A stretch of DNA of 64,000 bases from Campylobacter showae (GTDB taxonomy: Bacteria; Campylobacterota; Campylobacteria; Campylobacterales; Campylobacteraceae): assembly GCF_900699785.1 (NCBI RefSeq), contig NZ_LR535679.1:186001-250000 (forward strand). Direction: 5' to 3'. Below, one piece after another: positions 55,091-63,949 of this stretch; positions within the stretch are counted from its first letter, which is position 1, and each line of letters starts with the position of its first letter. The notes beneath the pieces were generated by a model that saw only the letters and a program-made list of their open reading frames with translations, did no database searches and was not told the DNA's origin. The position numbers and the translations under genes are program-made.

Positions 55091-55919
55091 CGACGCCGAA
55101 ATTTTAGCCTATATCGGCGAAGATCTACCCTACTTCGATCTCACGACCTCGCTTCAAGGCATCCGCAAAAACGCCGTTTTAACCATACTGCCGCGCGAGG
55201 ACGTGACGGTTAGTTGCGTAGACGTCGCGGCCGGCATCGCCAGGCTGCTTGGCTGCGAGGCGCAAATTTGCGTCCCAAACTCAGCCATCGCCGCCACAAA
55301 AGAACCGATCGTAAAAATTAGCGGCAGCTACGACGACGTGCACAAAGCCTGGAAACTAGCGCAAATTTGCCTAGAGTACGCCTGCAAGATCGCCACCTAC
55401 GCAAGAGCGATGAACGAGACGGCCAAAAGCGTAAATCCAAAATGCGAAATCCTAGCCACGCGCAAGAGCTTCCCGTTTGCTAAGAAATTTTGCCTAAAAG
55501 CCGTGCTTGAGGGCGGCTGCGGCATACATAGGCTAAATTTGAGCGATAGCGTGCTATTTTTCAAAAATCACATCAAGGCCTACGGCTCGTATGAGGAGTT
55601 TTTGGCTCAAATTCCAACCTTTAAAGCAAAAGCCCCCGAGCGCAAAATCGCCGTCGAGTGCGAAAATTTAGATGATTGCGAAGCGCTTTTAAAGGCTGGC
55701 GCCGACGTCGTGCAGTGTGATAAATTTACGCCGGGGGCGGTAAAGCAAGCAGTAGATCTACGAGATAAAATCGCTCCAAACGCAGCCCTAGTCGCAAGCG
55801 GCGGGATAAATCTAAAAAACGTCCGAGAATTTGCTAGCGCCGGCGCGGACGCGCTCGTTACGTCAGCTATGTACACGCAAGGTATGGCAGATATCACGGC
55901 GGTTTTGGAGTTAGTTTAA
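55077..55919 (+). CDS. modD: ModD-type nicotinate-nucleotide pyrophosphorylase homologue
   Basis: A 280-residue quinolinate phosphoribosyltransferase-fold protein. DLTTSLQGI near 24, the TRKSFPFAKKFCLKAVLEGGCGIHRLNLSD motif around 128 and the C-terminal CDKFTPGAVKQ and ASGGINLKNVREFASAGADALV match the ModD branch rather than NadC. ModD lies in molybdenum-transport loci of other bacteria but no mod genes are here. It is the last gene of the operon. The true reaction is unknown; phosphoribosyl transfer to a metal-binding or cofactor precursor is a guess. Confidence 0.8.
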   Translation: MIKLSDAEILAYIGEDLPYFDLTTSLQGIRKNAVLTILPREDVTVSCVDVAAGIARLLGCEAQICVPNSAIAATKEPIVKISGSYDDVHKAWKLAQICLEYACKIATYARAMNETAKSVNPKCEILATRKSFPFAKKFCLKAVLEGGCGIHRLNLSDSVLFFKNHIKAYGSYEEFLAQIPTFKAKAPERKIAVECENLDDCEALLKAGADVVQCDKFTPGAVKQAVDLRDKIAPNAALVASGGINLKNVREFASAGADALVTSAMYTQGMADITAVLELV

Positions 55920-55988
55920 CGGGTTACAAATTTGTAAATTTGACGAACGATTTAGGCGTCAGTTTATACTGCTATTTTAGAAAAAAAT

Positions 55989-56738
55989 ATGAAATCATAT
56001 CAAGATATAAACAAAGAAACGATAGATAGGTGGGTCAAGGAAGGCTGGGAGTGGGGCAAGCCCATTTCTAGCGAGCAGTATCTGAGTGCAAAAGGCGGTG
56101 ACTACGTCGTTTTCTTAACGCCGACCGTTCCTGTTCCTAGCGGGTGGCTCGGAAATTTAAAAGACAAGAGCGTCCTGGGACTGGCATCTGGCGGAGGGCA
56201 ACAAATGCCTATATTTGCGGCTTTAGGCGCAAAGTGTACCGTGTTTGACCTATCATCCGAGCAAATAAAATCCGAACTTTCGGTAGCCGCTAGAGAGGGC
56301 TATGAGATAAACGCTCTGCAGGGTGATATGACTAAAGCTTTTCCTTTTGCGGACGAGGCTTTTGACGTTATTTTCCATCCCGTCTCAAACTGCTACGTAG
56401 AGGACGTGGAGCATATTTTTAAAGAAGCTTATAGGGTTTTAAAAAAGGGCGGCGTCTTGCTTTCTGGGCTAAACAACGAAATCAACTATATCATCGATGG
56501 CAATGAGGAGCGGATAGTTTGGAGTATGCCGTTTAATCCGCTAAAAGACGAAAAAGCTATGGATTTTATGGTTTCGCAAAAATCGGGAGTGCAATTTTCT
56601 CATAATCTAACCGAGCAAATAGGCGGGCAGCTAAAGGCCGGCTTTACACTCGTCGATATATACGAAGATACGAACGGCACCGGCAGGCTACATGATCTGA
56701 ATATAAAAACGTATATCGCTACTAAATCGGTTAAATAA
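55989..56738 (+). CDS. SAM-dependent methyltransferase (class I)
   Basis: A 249-residue Rossmann methyltransferase. VLGLASGGGQQMPIFAALGAKCTVFD is motif I with the acidic end of strand 2, then NALQGDMTKAFPF and the post-I FDVIFHPVSNCYV segment with a UbiE/COQ5-like VLKKGGVLLSG loop. The substrate cannot be predicted. It begins 69 bases after the modD-like gene, so it could be read through from the operon, but it has its own weak AT-rich upstream region. Confidence 0.85.
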   Translation: MKSYQDINKETIDRWVKEGWEWGKPISSEQYLSAKGGDYVVFLTPTVPVPSGWLGNLKDKSVLGLASGGGQQMPIFAALGAKCTVFDLSSEQIKSELSVAAREGYEINALQGDMTKAFPFADEAFDVIFHPVSNCYVEDVEHIFKEAYRVLKKGGVLLSGLNNEINYIIDGNEERIVWSMPFNPLKDEKAMDFMVSQKSGVQFSHNLTEQIGGQLKAGFTLVDIYEDTNGTGRLHDLNIKTYIATKSVK

Positions 56739-56798
56739 ATTTAATTCTACGTCGCCGTATAACGAAAAACCTAGCCGCTCATACGAACGGCTTAAGCT

Positions 56799-58832
56799 TC
56801 ACAAACTTATCTCTTTTATATCGGCGATTTTAAGGAATTCCGCGTAAATTTGCCCTACGAGCGCAAGGCGATTTTTACGCACGAGCTCATCCTCGGCGTT
56901 TATCATCACGTTGTCGAAAAACTCGTCTATCGCAGCTTTTAGACCGAAAAGATTTTTTAGGCGTTCGCTGTATGAGCCGCCGGCTTTTACCGCGGCCTTA
57001 AAGGCGTCGTTTAGCTTTTTCTCGCTCTCGTTTTCAAATTTCGCCTCGTCTACGGCGCCGAATTTTTCATCCTTGATGATGTTTGCCAGACGCTTAAACG
57101 TGCTGAAATTTTGCCTAAAGTCCTCCGCTGCGCAGATCGCGCCTAGAGCCTCGATCGCCTCGCACTGCGCGAGCACGTCGCCTTTCTTGCTAGCTAGGCA
57201 GGCCTTTACGACGGACGGGTTTACATCAAAGAAGGTGTAAAGCCTATCAAATATAAATCCTATCAGCGCCTCGACGTCAAATTTAGCATATCCCTCCGCC
57301 GTCTCGCGTAAAAACGCCGCGATATCAAGGTTTAGATTTTCGTTTTGGATGATCTTGATGACGCCGTTAGCCGCGCGGCGCAGCGCATACGGGTCCTTGT
57401 TGCCGCTTGGGATCTTGCCCGCGCTAAAGAGTCCGATTAGCGTCTCGAGCTTGATCGCGAGCGCGACGACGGAGCTAAAGATAGTGCTAGGTAGCGCGCT
57501 GGCCTCGCCGCTTGGCAGATACTGCTCCTTGATCGCGGTTACGACGTTTTCGTTTTCGCCCTTAGCCGCCGCATAGTAGCCACCCATCACGCCTTGAAGC
57601 TCGGTAAACTCATACACCATCTGCGTGGTTAGATCGGCCTTACTCAGCATCACGGCGCGCTCCAGTAGCGCCTCGTAGCCCTCTCCCGCGCACGCTTTTA
57701 GTCTATCGGCGCAGATTTTAGCCAGCCGTTTTGCGACACCCAGCTCACGCACGCTTTTGTCAAATGTGCTGCCAAGCTCCTTTAGATAGGTGATATTTTT
57801 TAGCTTTTCTGGGCCGAACTCATGCGCTAGGTCGCTGCGCCAGAAAAACATCGCGTCGCTAAGCCTCGCGCGAAGTACTTTTTCGTTGCCCTTTACGATG
57901 AGCGCAGGCTCGGGCGAGATGGCGTTGCTGACGACTACGAAGCGATTAGCGAGCTTACCGCCCTCAAAAACGGGAAAATACCTTTGATTTTCCTTCATCG
58001 AGGTGATGATGACCTCGCTAGGCACTTCCAAAAACTCCCGCTCAAAGCCGCCCAGCAGTGCGGTCGGATGCTCGGTGATCGCTACGACTTCGTCTAGCAG
58101 CGCCTCGTCAACCTCGACCGTTACGCCGTTTTTAGCTTCGATTTGTTTAAACTCGCTCAAAATTTTCTCTCGGCGCACGTTTTGATCGAGGATTACGCCG
58201 ATTTTAGGCATCGCGGCGAAATAATCTTTCGCGTTTTTGACGACAAATTTATCGTAGCTTACGCTTCTATGCATGAAAATACTGTCGCCGCTTTCTACGT
58301 CAAATTTGTTAAATTTAACGACCTCGTCTCCAAGCAGGCACAAAAACGAGCGCACCGGGCGGATAAACTCAAATTTACCCTCGCCCCAGCGCATAGATTT
58401 GCCAAAATTTAAGCTCAGCAAAAACTTCTCTATCATATCTCCCAGAAGCTCGGCGCTTGGCTTGCCGGCGACCGGCTTTTTATAGTAGAGCACCTCTTTG
58501 CCGCCGACGGTTTCAAATTTTAGCTCGAACTCTGCGATACCGCATTTTTTAGCAAAGCTTAGCGCGGCAGGCATCCATGCGCCGTCTTTTTGCGCGACTT
58601 GCCTCGGCGCGCCGATAAACTCGCTAAATCCGTCCTCCTGGCGCACCGCAAATTTCGGGTGATAAAACGCGATCCTGCGCGGCGTGTAGTAAAACTCGCA
58701 CTCGCTGTCCAGGCCGTTTTGCGCTAGCGTCTCGCGCCATTTTGCCGCGACGTTGCCGCACTCTTTTAAAAACGGGATCGCCGGCAGCTCCTCGACGCCG
58801 ATCTCCACGATCAGTTCTTTTGTTTCGCTCAT
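56799..58832 (-). CDS. glyS: GlyS, glycyl-tRNA synthetase beta subunit
   Basis: A 677-residue tRNA-binding subunit of the bacterial alpha2-beta2 enzyme; starts LIVEIGVEELPA, contains MRWGEGKFEFIRPVRSFLCLL and the DPYALRRAANGVIKII motif near 485. It charges tRNA(Gly) together with GlyQ, whose gene is not in the window. The ATG is preceded by AAAGGA, which lies inside the 42-residue gene that ends at its start codon. Confidence 0.95.
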   Translation of the reverse strand: MSETKELIVEIGVEELPAIPFLKECGNVAAKWRETLAQNGLDSECEFYYTPRRIAFYHPKFAVRQEDGFSEFIGAPRQVAQKDGAWMPAALSFAKKCGIAEFELKFETVGGKEVLYYKKPVAGKPSAELLGDMIEKFLLSLNFGKSMRWGEGKFEFIRPVRSFLCLLGDEVVKFNKFDVESGDSIFMHRSVSYDKFVVKNAKDYFAAMPKIGVILDQNVRREKILSEFKQIEAKNGVTVEVDEALLDEVVAITEHPTALLGGFEREFLEVPSEVIITSMKENQRYFPVFEGGKLANRFVVVSNAISPEPALIVKGNEKVLRARLSDAMFFWRSDLAHEFGPEKLKNITYLKELGSTFDKSVRELGVAKRLAKICADRLKACAGEGYEALLERAVMLSKADLTTQMVYEFTELQGVMGGYYAAAKGENENVVTAIKEQYLPSGEASALPSTIFSSVVALAIKLETLIGLFSAGKIPSGNKDPYALRRAANGVIKIIQNENLNLDIAAFLRETAEGYAKFDVEALIGFIFDRLYTFFDVNPSVVKACLASKKGDVLAQCEAIEALGAICAAEDFRQNFSTFKRLANIIKDEKFGAVDEAKFENESEKKLNDAFKAAVKAGGSYSERLKNLFGLKAAIDEFFDNVMINAEDELVRKNRLALVGQIYAEFLKIADIKEISL

Positions 58833-58957
58833 TTTTTATCCTTTTTTAAATTTTGTCTTCTTTTGCTTCTCTCAAGCGTCTGCGTGACGAATCCGCGCAT
58901 CAAAAATATCATAAAAAGCACGAATGCGCCAAGCATCGCCGCGTCAATTATCTTCAT
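58829..58957 (-). CDS. 42-residue single-span membrane protein
   Basis: A small gene that starts inside the end of the upstream nuclease gene (14-base overlap) and ends overlapping the glyS start codon by 3 bases. The product begins MKIIDAAMLGAFVLFMIFLM, one membrane helix (about 6-24), followed by a basic tail (SKRRQNLKKDKK). It has GGATAGAAA upstream as a possible ribosome-binding site. The tight fit between two coupled genes argues it is translated. Function unknown. Confidence 0.6.
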   Translation of the reverse strand: MKIIDAAMLGAFVLFMIFLMRGFVTQTLERSKRRQNLKKDKK

Positions 58958-60281
58958 TTTCTATCCAAATTTGAGGTTCGTTTTTGTAGCTCACGACGCG
59001 AACGGAGGTGAAAATCGCCTCTTTTTCGTTGCGCGGTTTGCCCTTTGCGCCGTAAATTTTAATATCTCCGTACGGCGTGTAGAGTCTGCCATTTCGCACT
59101 TCGCCGCCGATACGGCTAAACACGTCGCCGAGGCGCGCTTGCTTTAGGTTTTTAGCCTCCAGCATCTGTCCCTGCGGATCTTGCGTTTCTTCGTAAATTT
59201 TCACCGCATAATGCGAGCTGATCTCAAGATTTCCCTTAAACTCGTCTAGGCGGTTTACCGCTACATCCATGACCCCGCCGGGCTTTGCGTCATTTTTTGG
59301 CTCATAAACGTAGATACCGCGCTTATCCTGCGCTAGTGTGAAGCCTTTTTTGTCCTTTTGTACGACCGTAGCGCGTTTTAGCAAAACGGGTAAATTTGAC
59401 TTTTTTGATAGCTCGCCGACCCGCGCCTCGGCGATATTTTGCAGCGTATTTTTAGCGTTTTTATCAAAATTTAGCCTAAAAACCAGTGCGAAATGATCCG
59501 AAATTTGCTCTCCCTCTCGCTCAACCTTAAAGCTGTTTAAAACGTAATTTTGGTTAAGCGCGTCTTTGGAGAGCAGGACGTGATCGAGCGCATTTAGGCT
59601 CATGTGAGAGTAGCGCTCGTGCTTTGGCAAAAACGCCCAAAGATTGGCTAAATTTTTACTAGCCTCTAGATCGCCCAGCAGCTCTTTATCTCCGTAAGGC
59701 GTATTAAAATCGCCCAAAACCACGACCTTTTGGGTATCTGCTAAGGCTGATTTTAGCGTGACAAAAGCCGTTTTTCTCTGCTTTAAAGGATTTTTCCTAG
59801 CTGGAAAATGCAAATTTAAAAGGTTAAATTTTTGTCCCTCCACTTCAAAATCAAGCTTCAAAATGTCCCTTGTTTTTACGTTTGGCACGCTAAAAATCTG
59901 CGTTTTTTCAGGCTTTACGCGAGATAACACCGCTAGTCCTACGGGGCCGTTTTTACCCTTTAAAAAGGCAAAATATTTATAGCCCGCCTCCTTCATCAGC
60001 TCTTTTAAAATCGCTTCGTTTTCTATTTCTTGAAGCGCGATAATATCGGCGTTTAACTCTTTTATCTTTGCGCTTACGGCTTTAAATTTGGCGCTTGCTT
60101 TTTTCTCGTTCCACTCCGATTTGCCGACGACGAAATCCTTATACTCGCTGCCGTCGTTTTTGGCGTCAAATAAATTTTGCACGTTAAACGTAGCAATCTT
60201 TAGCTCGGCGCCCGCCGCAAAAACGGCGAAAAACAGGGCCGAAAAAAAGAGCGCAAAAAGCCTATTTACCGCAAATTTCAT
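58944..60281 (-). CDS. Exported endonuclease/exonuclease/phosphatase-family protein
   Basis: A 445-residue protein: signal peptide (about 1-24), then an EEP/DNase I-like fold (about 25-265) with the metal and catalytic motifs IATFNVQNLFD, ALQEIENEA, GDFNTPYGD and SDHFALVFRL, and a C-terminal OB-fold-like domain (about 280-440). The layout recalls extracellular nucleases such as ExeM, with the OB domain at the other end. It could degrade extracellular DNA for nutrient use, biofilm remodelling or limit natural transformation. It overlaps trmL by 4 bases and the 42-residue gene by 14. Confidence 0.85.
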   Translation of the reverse strand: MKFAVNRLFALFFSALFFAVFAAGAELKIATFNVQNLFDAKNDGSEYKDFVVGKSEWNEKKASAKFKAVSAKIKELNADIIALQEIENEAILKELMKEAGYKYFAFLKGKNGPVGLAVLSRVKPEKTQIFSVPNVKTRDILKLDFEVEGQKFNLLNLHFPARKNPLKQRKTAFVTLKSALADTQKVVVLGDFNTPYGDKELLGDLEASKNLANLWAFLPKHERYSHMSLNALDHVLLSKDALNQNYVLNSFKVEREGEQISDHFALVFRLNFDKNAKNTLQNIAEARVGELSKKSNLPVLLKRATVVQKDKKGFTLAQDKRGIYVYEPKNDAKPGGVMDVAVNRLDEFKGNLEISSHYAVKIYEETQDPQGQMLEAKNLKQARLGDVFSRIGGEVRNGRLYTPYGDIKIYGAKGKPRNEKEAIFTSVRVVSYKNEPQIWIENEDN

Positions 60282-60757
60282 AGCGCGCCTCCAAGGCCCG
60301 ACTGGGCGAAATTTTGCCTGATAGCCTCATACGCGATGATGCCCGCGCTCGTGGCTAAATTTAAGCTCCTGCCCTGCTCGCCCATCGGGATTTTAATCGC
60401 GTTTGCGAAATTTCGCCGCATCAGCTCCATAGGCAGCCCCGTACTTTCGCCGCCGAAAAACAGAAAATCGCCCTTTTTAAACTCCGCTTCAAAATAAAAT
60501 TTACGCGCCTTCGTCGTAGCGTAAAAAAATCTATCCTCGTAAGCGGCGTTTGCGCACAAAAACTCGTCCAAATTCTCCCAAATCACCGGATTTAGCAGCG
60601 CCCAATAATCAAGTCCCGCGCGCCTAACTGCCTTTTCGCTGATGTCAAAAACGGTCGGCTTGATTATATGAAGCTTAAGGTTTGCATTTACGCACATACG
60701 TCCGATCGAGCCCGTATTTTGGGGGATTTGAGGATGAACGAGGACGATATTAAACAT
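60278..60757 (-). CDS. trmL: TrmL, tRNA (cytidine/uridine-34-2'-O)-methyltransferase
   Basis: A 159-residue SPOUT-fold enzyme that methylates the wobble ribose. The start FNIVLVHPQIPQNTGSIGRMC and the knot region FGGESTGLPMELM ... IPMGEQGRSLNLATS are diagnostic. Length is normal. Apparently the first gene of a unit running to glyS. Confidence 0.94.
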   Translation of the reverse strand: MFNIVLVHPQIPQNTGSIGRMCVNANLKLHIIKPTVFDISEKAVRRAGLDYWALLNPVIWENLDEFLCANAAYEDRFFYATTKARKFYFEAEFKKGDFLFFGGESTGLPMELMRRNFANAIKIPMGEQGRSLNLATSAGIIAYEAIRQNFAQSGLGGAL

Positions 60758-61006
60758 TAAAAAGCCGCCTTAGCACGCATTTTAAAAGACGCAAAAGAGC
60801 TTGCAGGGCTGTGTAAATTTGAGTTTTTTATAAGACTAATAAATTTTAAAAAATTATTTTTTAAGTAGTATTTAAAAATATCGCCGCAAGCGTATCGCGA
60901 CGGTTCTTTTTTATTTTGAAAATTTATAATTGAGATTTTTTCCACTTTCGCCTCTTTAAAATAGGGCTTAATTTTAGCCAATTTGCGCTTTTAACTAGGT
61001 TAATTT

Positions 61007-62143
61007 TTAAGCGCGGCTTGACTTTTCGTTTAAAAATTTTTCGATCGCCAAATCCTGCCTGCGCCTTATCTCAGCACCGATCTGCGCGCCTTTAAAGCCT
61101 TGTTTTAAAATCTCAGCCGTATCGATAGCGGGTTCAAATTTGGCTTCAAAAACGCCTAAATTTTTAGCTCTTTTTATGAGGCCGGGCGAGTTTAGTCCGA
61201 GCCAGCTTTTTAGCGGTTTATCTAGCGCGATTTTAAGCAGCTCGACGTCGCTTGGACGCTGCGAAAAAAACGGCTCTTTAACGCAGGCTTCAAAGCTTTT
61301 TGGCAGTCCCAAATCGTAAAAATTTTTAACGCCGAAATAGCCGTTTAAAAGATACAAAAACTCGCGCTCGTCTTTTTTGCCGTTTTGTTTGGGTAGAAAT
61401 TTAACCGCTCTTTTTAGCTTTACGGCAAATTTTTCCGCCTCGGCGCGGCTCAAATTTAGCCCGAAAATTTTACCCAAAAGCCCTAGTTTGTAAAGATATA
61501 AAAAGCCGATTTCTTGAAATTTAGCGCTAAAAAGCTTCATCAGCTCGCCGTTTATGCGCTCTCGGCTAAGGTCGCTGATACTTAGGCGTTTCATCAGCCT
61601 CAAACTACCTCGCGCGATACGGAAATTTAGCCGTGCGCTAAACTGAACCGCCCGCAGTACGCGCAGGCTATCTTCGGCGAATTTTTCATCGTCGATATGG
61701 CGCAAGATACCGCGTTTTAGGTCGCACTCTCCGCCGTAAAAGTCCAAAAATGAGCCGTCAAAGATATTTATCATCATCGCGTTTACGGTAAAGTCTCGGC
61801 GCAAAGACGCCGCACGTTCGTAGTCCGTATACGTGACCTCAAACGCTTTGTGTCCTTCGCCTGTTTTGTTTTCGGTTCGCGGTAAGGAAAGGTCGAAGTT
61901 TTTAAATTTATAAACGAAGTAGTTTTTACCCACGCCGCAAGCGCCGATTTGCGCCATCAGCGCGTCGAATTTAGCCGGGTCGATACCGTAAATTTCAACG
62001 TCAAAGTCGGAGATTTTTTTACCGAGCATCGCATCGCGAACGCAACCGCCGACGATATACGCGCGCTTGGTGTGGGGTGCGAGAAAATCTCGCAACCATT
62101 TTAGATTTTTATTTTTGCAGATTTTCGAGCCGATTTTCGACAT
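61007..62143 (-). CDS. cca: CCA tRNA nucleotidyltransferase / poly(A) polymerase family
   Basis: A 378-residue class II nucleotidyltransferase that builds or repairs the tRNA 3' CCA. Head-domain motifs: AYIVGGCVRDAMLGKKISDFDVEIYG (metal-binding DxD), a second RRDFTVNAMMIN and the templating ERINGELMKLF-type stretch (SRERINGELMKLFSA). It overlaps the CiaD-like gene by 35 bases. The order cca, ciaD, TPR gene corresponds to C. jejuni. Confidence 0.93.
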   Translation of the reverse strand: MSKIGSKICKNKNLKWLRDFLAPHTKRAYIVGGCVRDAMLGKKISDFDVEIYGIDPAKFDALMAQIGACGVGKNYFVYKFKNFDLSLPRTENKTGEGHKAFEVTYTDYERAASLRRDFTVNAMMINIFDGSFLDFYGGECDLKRGILRHIDDEKFAEDSLRVLRAVQFSARLNFRIARGSLRLMKRLSISDLSRERINGELMKLFSAKFQEIGFLYLYKLGLLGKIFGLNLSRAEAEKFAVKLKRAVKFLPKQNGKKDEREFLYLLNGYFGVKNFYDLGLPKSFEACVKEPFFSQRPSDVELLKIALDKPLKSWLGLNSPGLIKRAKNLGVFEAKFEPAIDTAEILKQGFKGAQIGAEIRRRQDLAIEKFLNEKSSRA

Positions 62144-62630
62144 TTGCCAGCACGAATTCTAAAAATTTAAGTGTGAGCGAGAGTCTGTCTTTTAGATTTT
62201 CCTCGCCGGTTGCGTTTAGTCCTTCAAAAAGCACCAAAACGCGTTCTTTTAGGTTTTTTAGAAATATCTCCTCGCCCGTAAAATTCGCAACCTCGACCTC
62301 AAAGGCTTTTTGCGGCGCAGCAGTCGCTATAGACTCCTCTACACCATCAAATTCCGCCGCCGTTTTTTGCGAGCTTACCGCGCTACCCAAAGCCGCCTCA
62401 AACTCGCTAACCTCGTCCGCTACGCTTATCTCGCCGACTAAATTTGCAAGGCCGGCGGCGTTGGTCAAATTTACGTCGCCGCTTGATACGGGAATGCCCC
62501 CCAAATTTATCCCGTCTTTAGTTTCGTTTGTCTCTTGCGATACGTCCTGTTTTTCGCGCGCGGCGTCCATCCGCTCTAGCTCCATCGCCACCTCGTCTAT
62601 CGCCATTTTCGCTATTTCTTCTAGTTTCAT
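62109..62630 (-). CDS. CiaD-like protein
   Basis: About 173 residues: a helical N-terminus (MKLEEIAKMAIDEVAMELERM), a long low-complexity middle (about 25-110) and a conserved C-terminal helical domain (LKERVLVLFEGLNATGEENLKDRL ... FLEFVLANVENRLENLQ, quoted in parts). The C-terminal pattern and the place next to cca equal C. jejuni CiaD, an effector delivered through the flagellum. I chose the ATG at 62630, which overlaps the upstream stop (ATGA); a GTG at 62645 would add five residues. The middle differs from C. jejuni, so a conserved effector role is uncertain. Confidence 0.65.
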   Translation of the reverse strand: MKLEEIAKMAIDEVAMELERMDAAREKQDVSQETNETKDGINLGGIPVSSGDVNLTNAAGLANLVGEISVADEVSEFEAALGSAVSSQKTAAEFDGVEESIATAAPQKAFEVEVANFTGEEIFLKNLKERVLVLFEGLNATGEENLKDRLSLTLKFLEFVLANVENRLENLQK

Positions 62631-62872
62631 AGTTTTATCAGCCACCTTTTAAATTCGGTTATTTCTTCGTCCGTTTTCATCTTAACAAAAAAATCGCGCA
62701 TCTGCTCGTTCACGCCCGTTTTTTTCCTGCTAAGGCCGCTTAGGCGCCTTATCGCGGCGATCGCGGCGGCGTTTGCGGGCTCTCGCTTTAGGATGTTTTT
62801 ATAAACTATCAGCGCGTCGTCTTTTAGCCCTTGAGCCTCGTAGATTAAGGCCTCGGTAATCGTATCTTTCAT
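62627..62872 (-). CDS. Small TPR-like protein
   Basis: An 81-residue helical protein: TEALIYEAQGLKDDALIVYKNILKREPANAAAIAAIRRL is one clear TPR pair, then a second helical part (EQMRDFFVKMKTDEEITEFKRWLIKL in two halves). It starts two bases after leuB ends and is coupled by ATGA to the CiaD-like gene. C. jejuni has a small gene in the same relative position. Probably a protein-protein adaptor; partner unknown. Confidence 0.75.
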   Translation of the reverse strand: MKDTITEALIYEAQGLKDDALIVYKNILKREPANAAAIAAIRRLSGLSRKKTGVNEQMRDFFVKMKTDEEITEFKRWLIKL

Positions 62873-62874
62873 CT

Positions 62875-63948
62875 TTACGCTTTTTTTACGAGCGAGGCTA
62901 CGATACTGCCCATTTCGCTCGTAGTGCAAATTTCTTTAGCGTCAAATTGCGCTATATCCTTCGTCCTGTATCCTTGCGCAAGTGCGGCTTTTACGGCATT
63001 TTCGATCGCTTTTGCTGCCTCGTTTTCGCCGAATGAATACCTAAGCATCATCGCAGCGCTTAGTATCGTAGCGACCGGGTTTGCGATGCCCTGCCCCGCG
63101 ATATCGGGCGCGCTGCCGTGGATAGGCTCGTAGATGCCCACCTTGCCCCCGATGCTAGCGCTTGGTAGTAGCCCTATCGAGCCGCACACCATGCTAGCCT
63201 CGTCGCTTAGGATATCGCCGAAGAGATTTTCCGTCAAAATCACGTCAAATTTACTAGGCGCGCGCACTAGTTGCATAGCCGCGTTATCGACGTACATAAA
63301 CTCCAAATTTACCTCCGGATAGCTCTTTGCGACCTCGCTCGTGACCTCTCGCCACAGCTGACTAGTCTCTAGCACGTTTGCCTTATCGACCATGCAGACG
63401 CGTTTTTTGCGCTTCATCGCGGTTTCAAATCCAACTTTTGCGATGCGCTCGATCTCTTCGCTCGTGTAGGTCATCGTGTTGTAGGCGCTGTTTTCCTTTT
63501 TCTCGCGCGGCTGACCGAAGTATATCCCGCCCGTTAGCTCTCTAACTACGATAAAATCGACGCCCTGAAGGACCGACGGCTTTAGCGTGCTAGCGTCAAC
63601 TAGCTCGTCAAATATCATCGCCGGGCGCAAATTCGCATACGCGCCAAGTCCTTTTCGCAGCTTTAAAAGCCCGCTTTCAGGGCGCAGATGACGCGGCAAG
63701 CCGTCCCATTTAGGCCCGCCTATGGCGCCGAAAAGCACTGCGTCCGAGTTTAGCGCGCCGTTTAGCGTCTCGCTAGGCAAAGGCTCGCCGAACACGTCGA
63801 TCGCGGCGCCTCCCATCAGGTAAAAGTTATAGCTAAGCTCAAAACCAAACTCCGCGCTAGCCGCGTCCAGCGCCTTTATCGCCTCATCCACTATCTCAGG
63901 GCCGATGCCGTCGCCCTTTATCACCGCTATGTTATAAATTTTAGCCAT
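62875..63948 (-). CDS. leuB: LeuB, 3-isopropylmalate dehydrogenase
   Basis: A 357-residue NAD-dependent decarboxylating dehydrogenase of leucine synthesis. The motifs are [39 protein letters not shown], the catalytic Tyr in MTYTSEEI, Lys in DKANVLETS, and [23 protein letters not shown] followed by [18 protein letters not shown]. It starts one base after leuD ends. Confidence 0.96.
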   Translation of the reverse strand: MAKIYNIAVIKGDGIGPEIVDEAIKALDAASAEFGFELSYNFYLMGGAAIDVFGEPLPSETLNGALNSDAVLFGAIGGPKWDGLPRHLRPESGLLKLRKGLGAYANLRPAMIFDELVDASTLKPSVLQGVDFIVVRELTGGIYFGQPREKKENSAYNTMTYTSEEIERIAKVGFETAMKRKKRVCMVDKANVLETSQLWREVTSEVAKSYPEVNLEFMYVDNAAMQLVRAPSKFDVILTENLFGDILSDEASMVCGSIGLLPSASIGGKVGIYEPIHGSAPDIAGQGIANPVATILSAAMMLRYSFGENEAAKAIENAVKAALAQGYRTKDIAQFDAKEICTTSEMGSIVASLVKKA

Positions 63949-63949
63949 C

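Noticed and set aside
56773..56792. AGCCG/CGGCT hairpin between the methyltransferase and glyS genes
   Set aside because: Only a 5-bp stem with a 10-base loop and no U-run; too weak to call a terminator.
60757..60981. 74-codon minus-strand frame upstream of trmL
   Set aside because: No ribosome-binding site, Lys/Asn/Phe-rich as expected of AT-rich non-coding DNA, and no known pattern.
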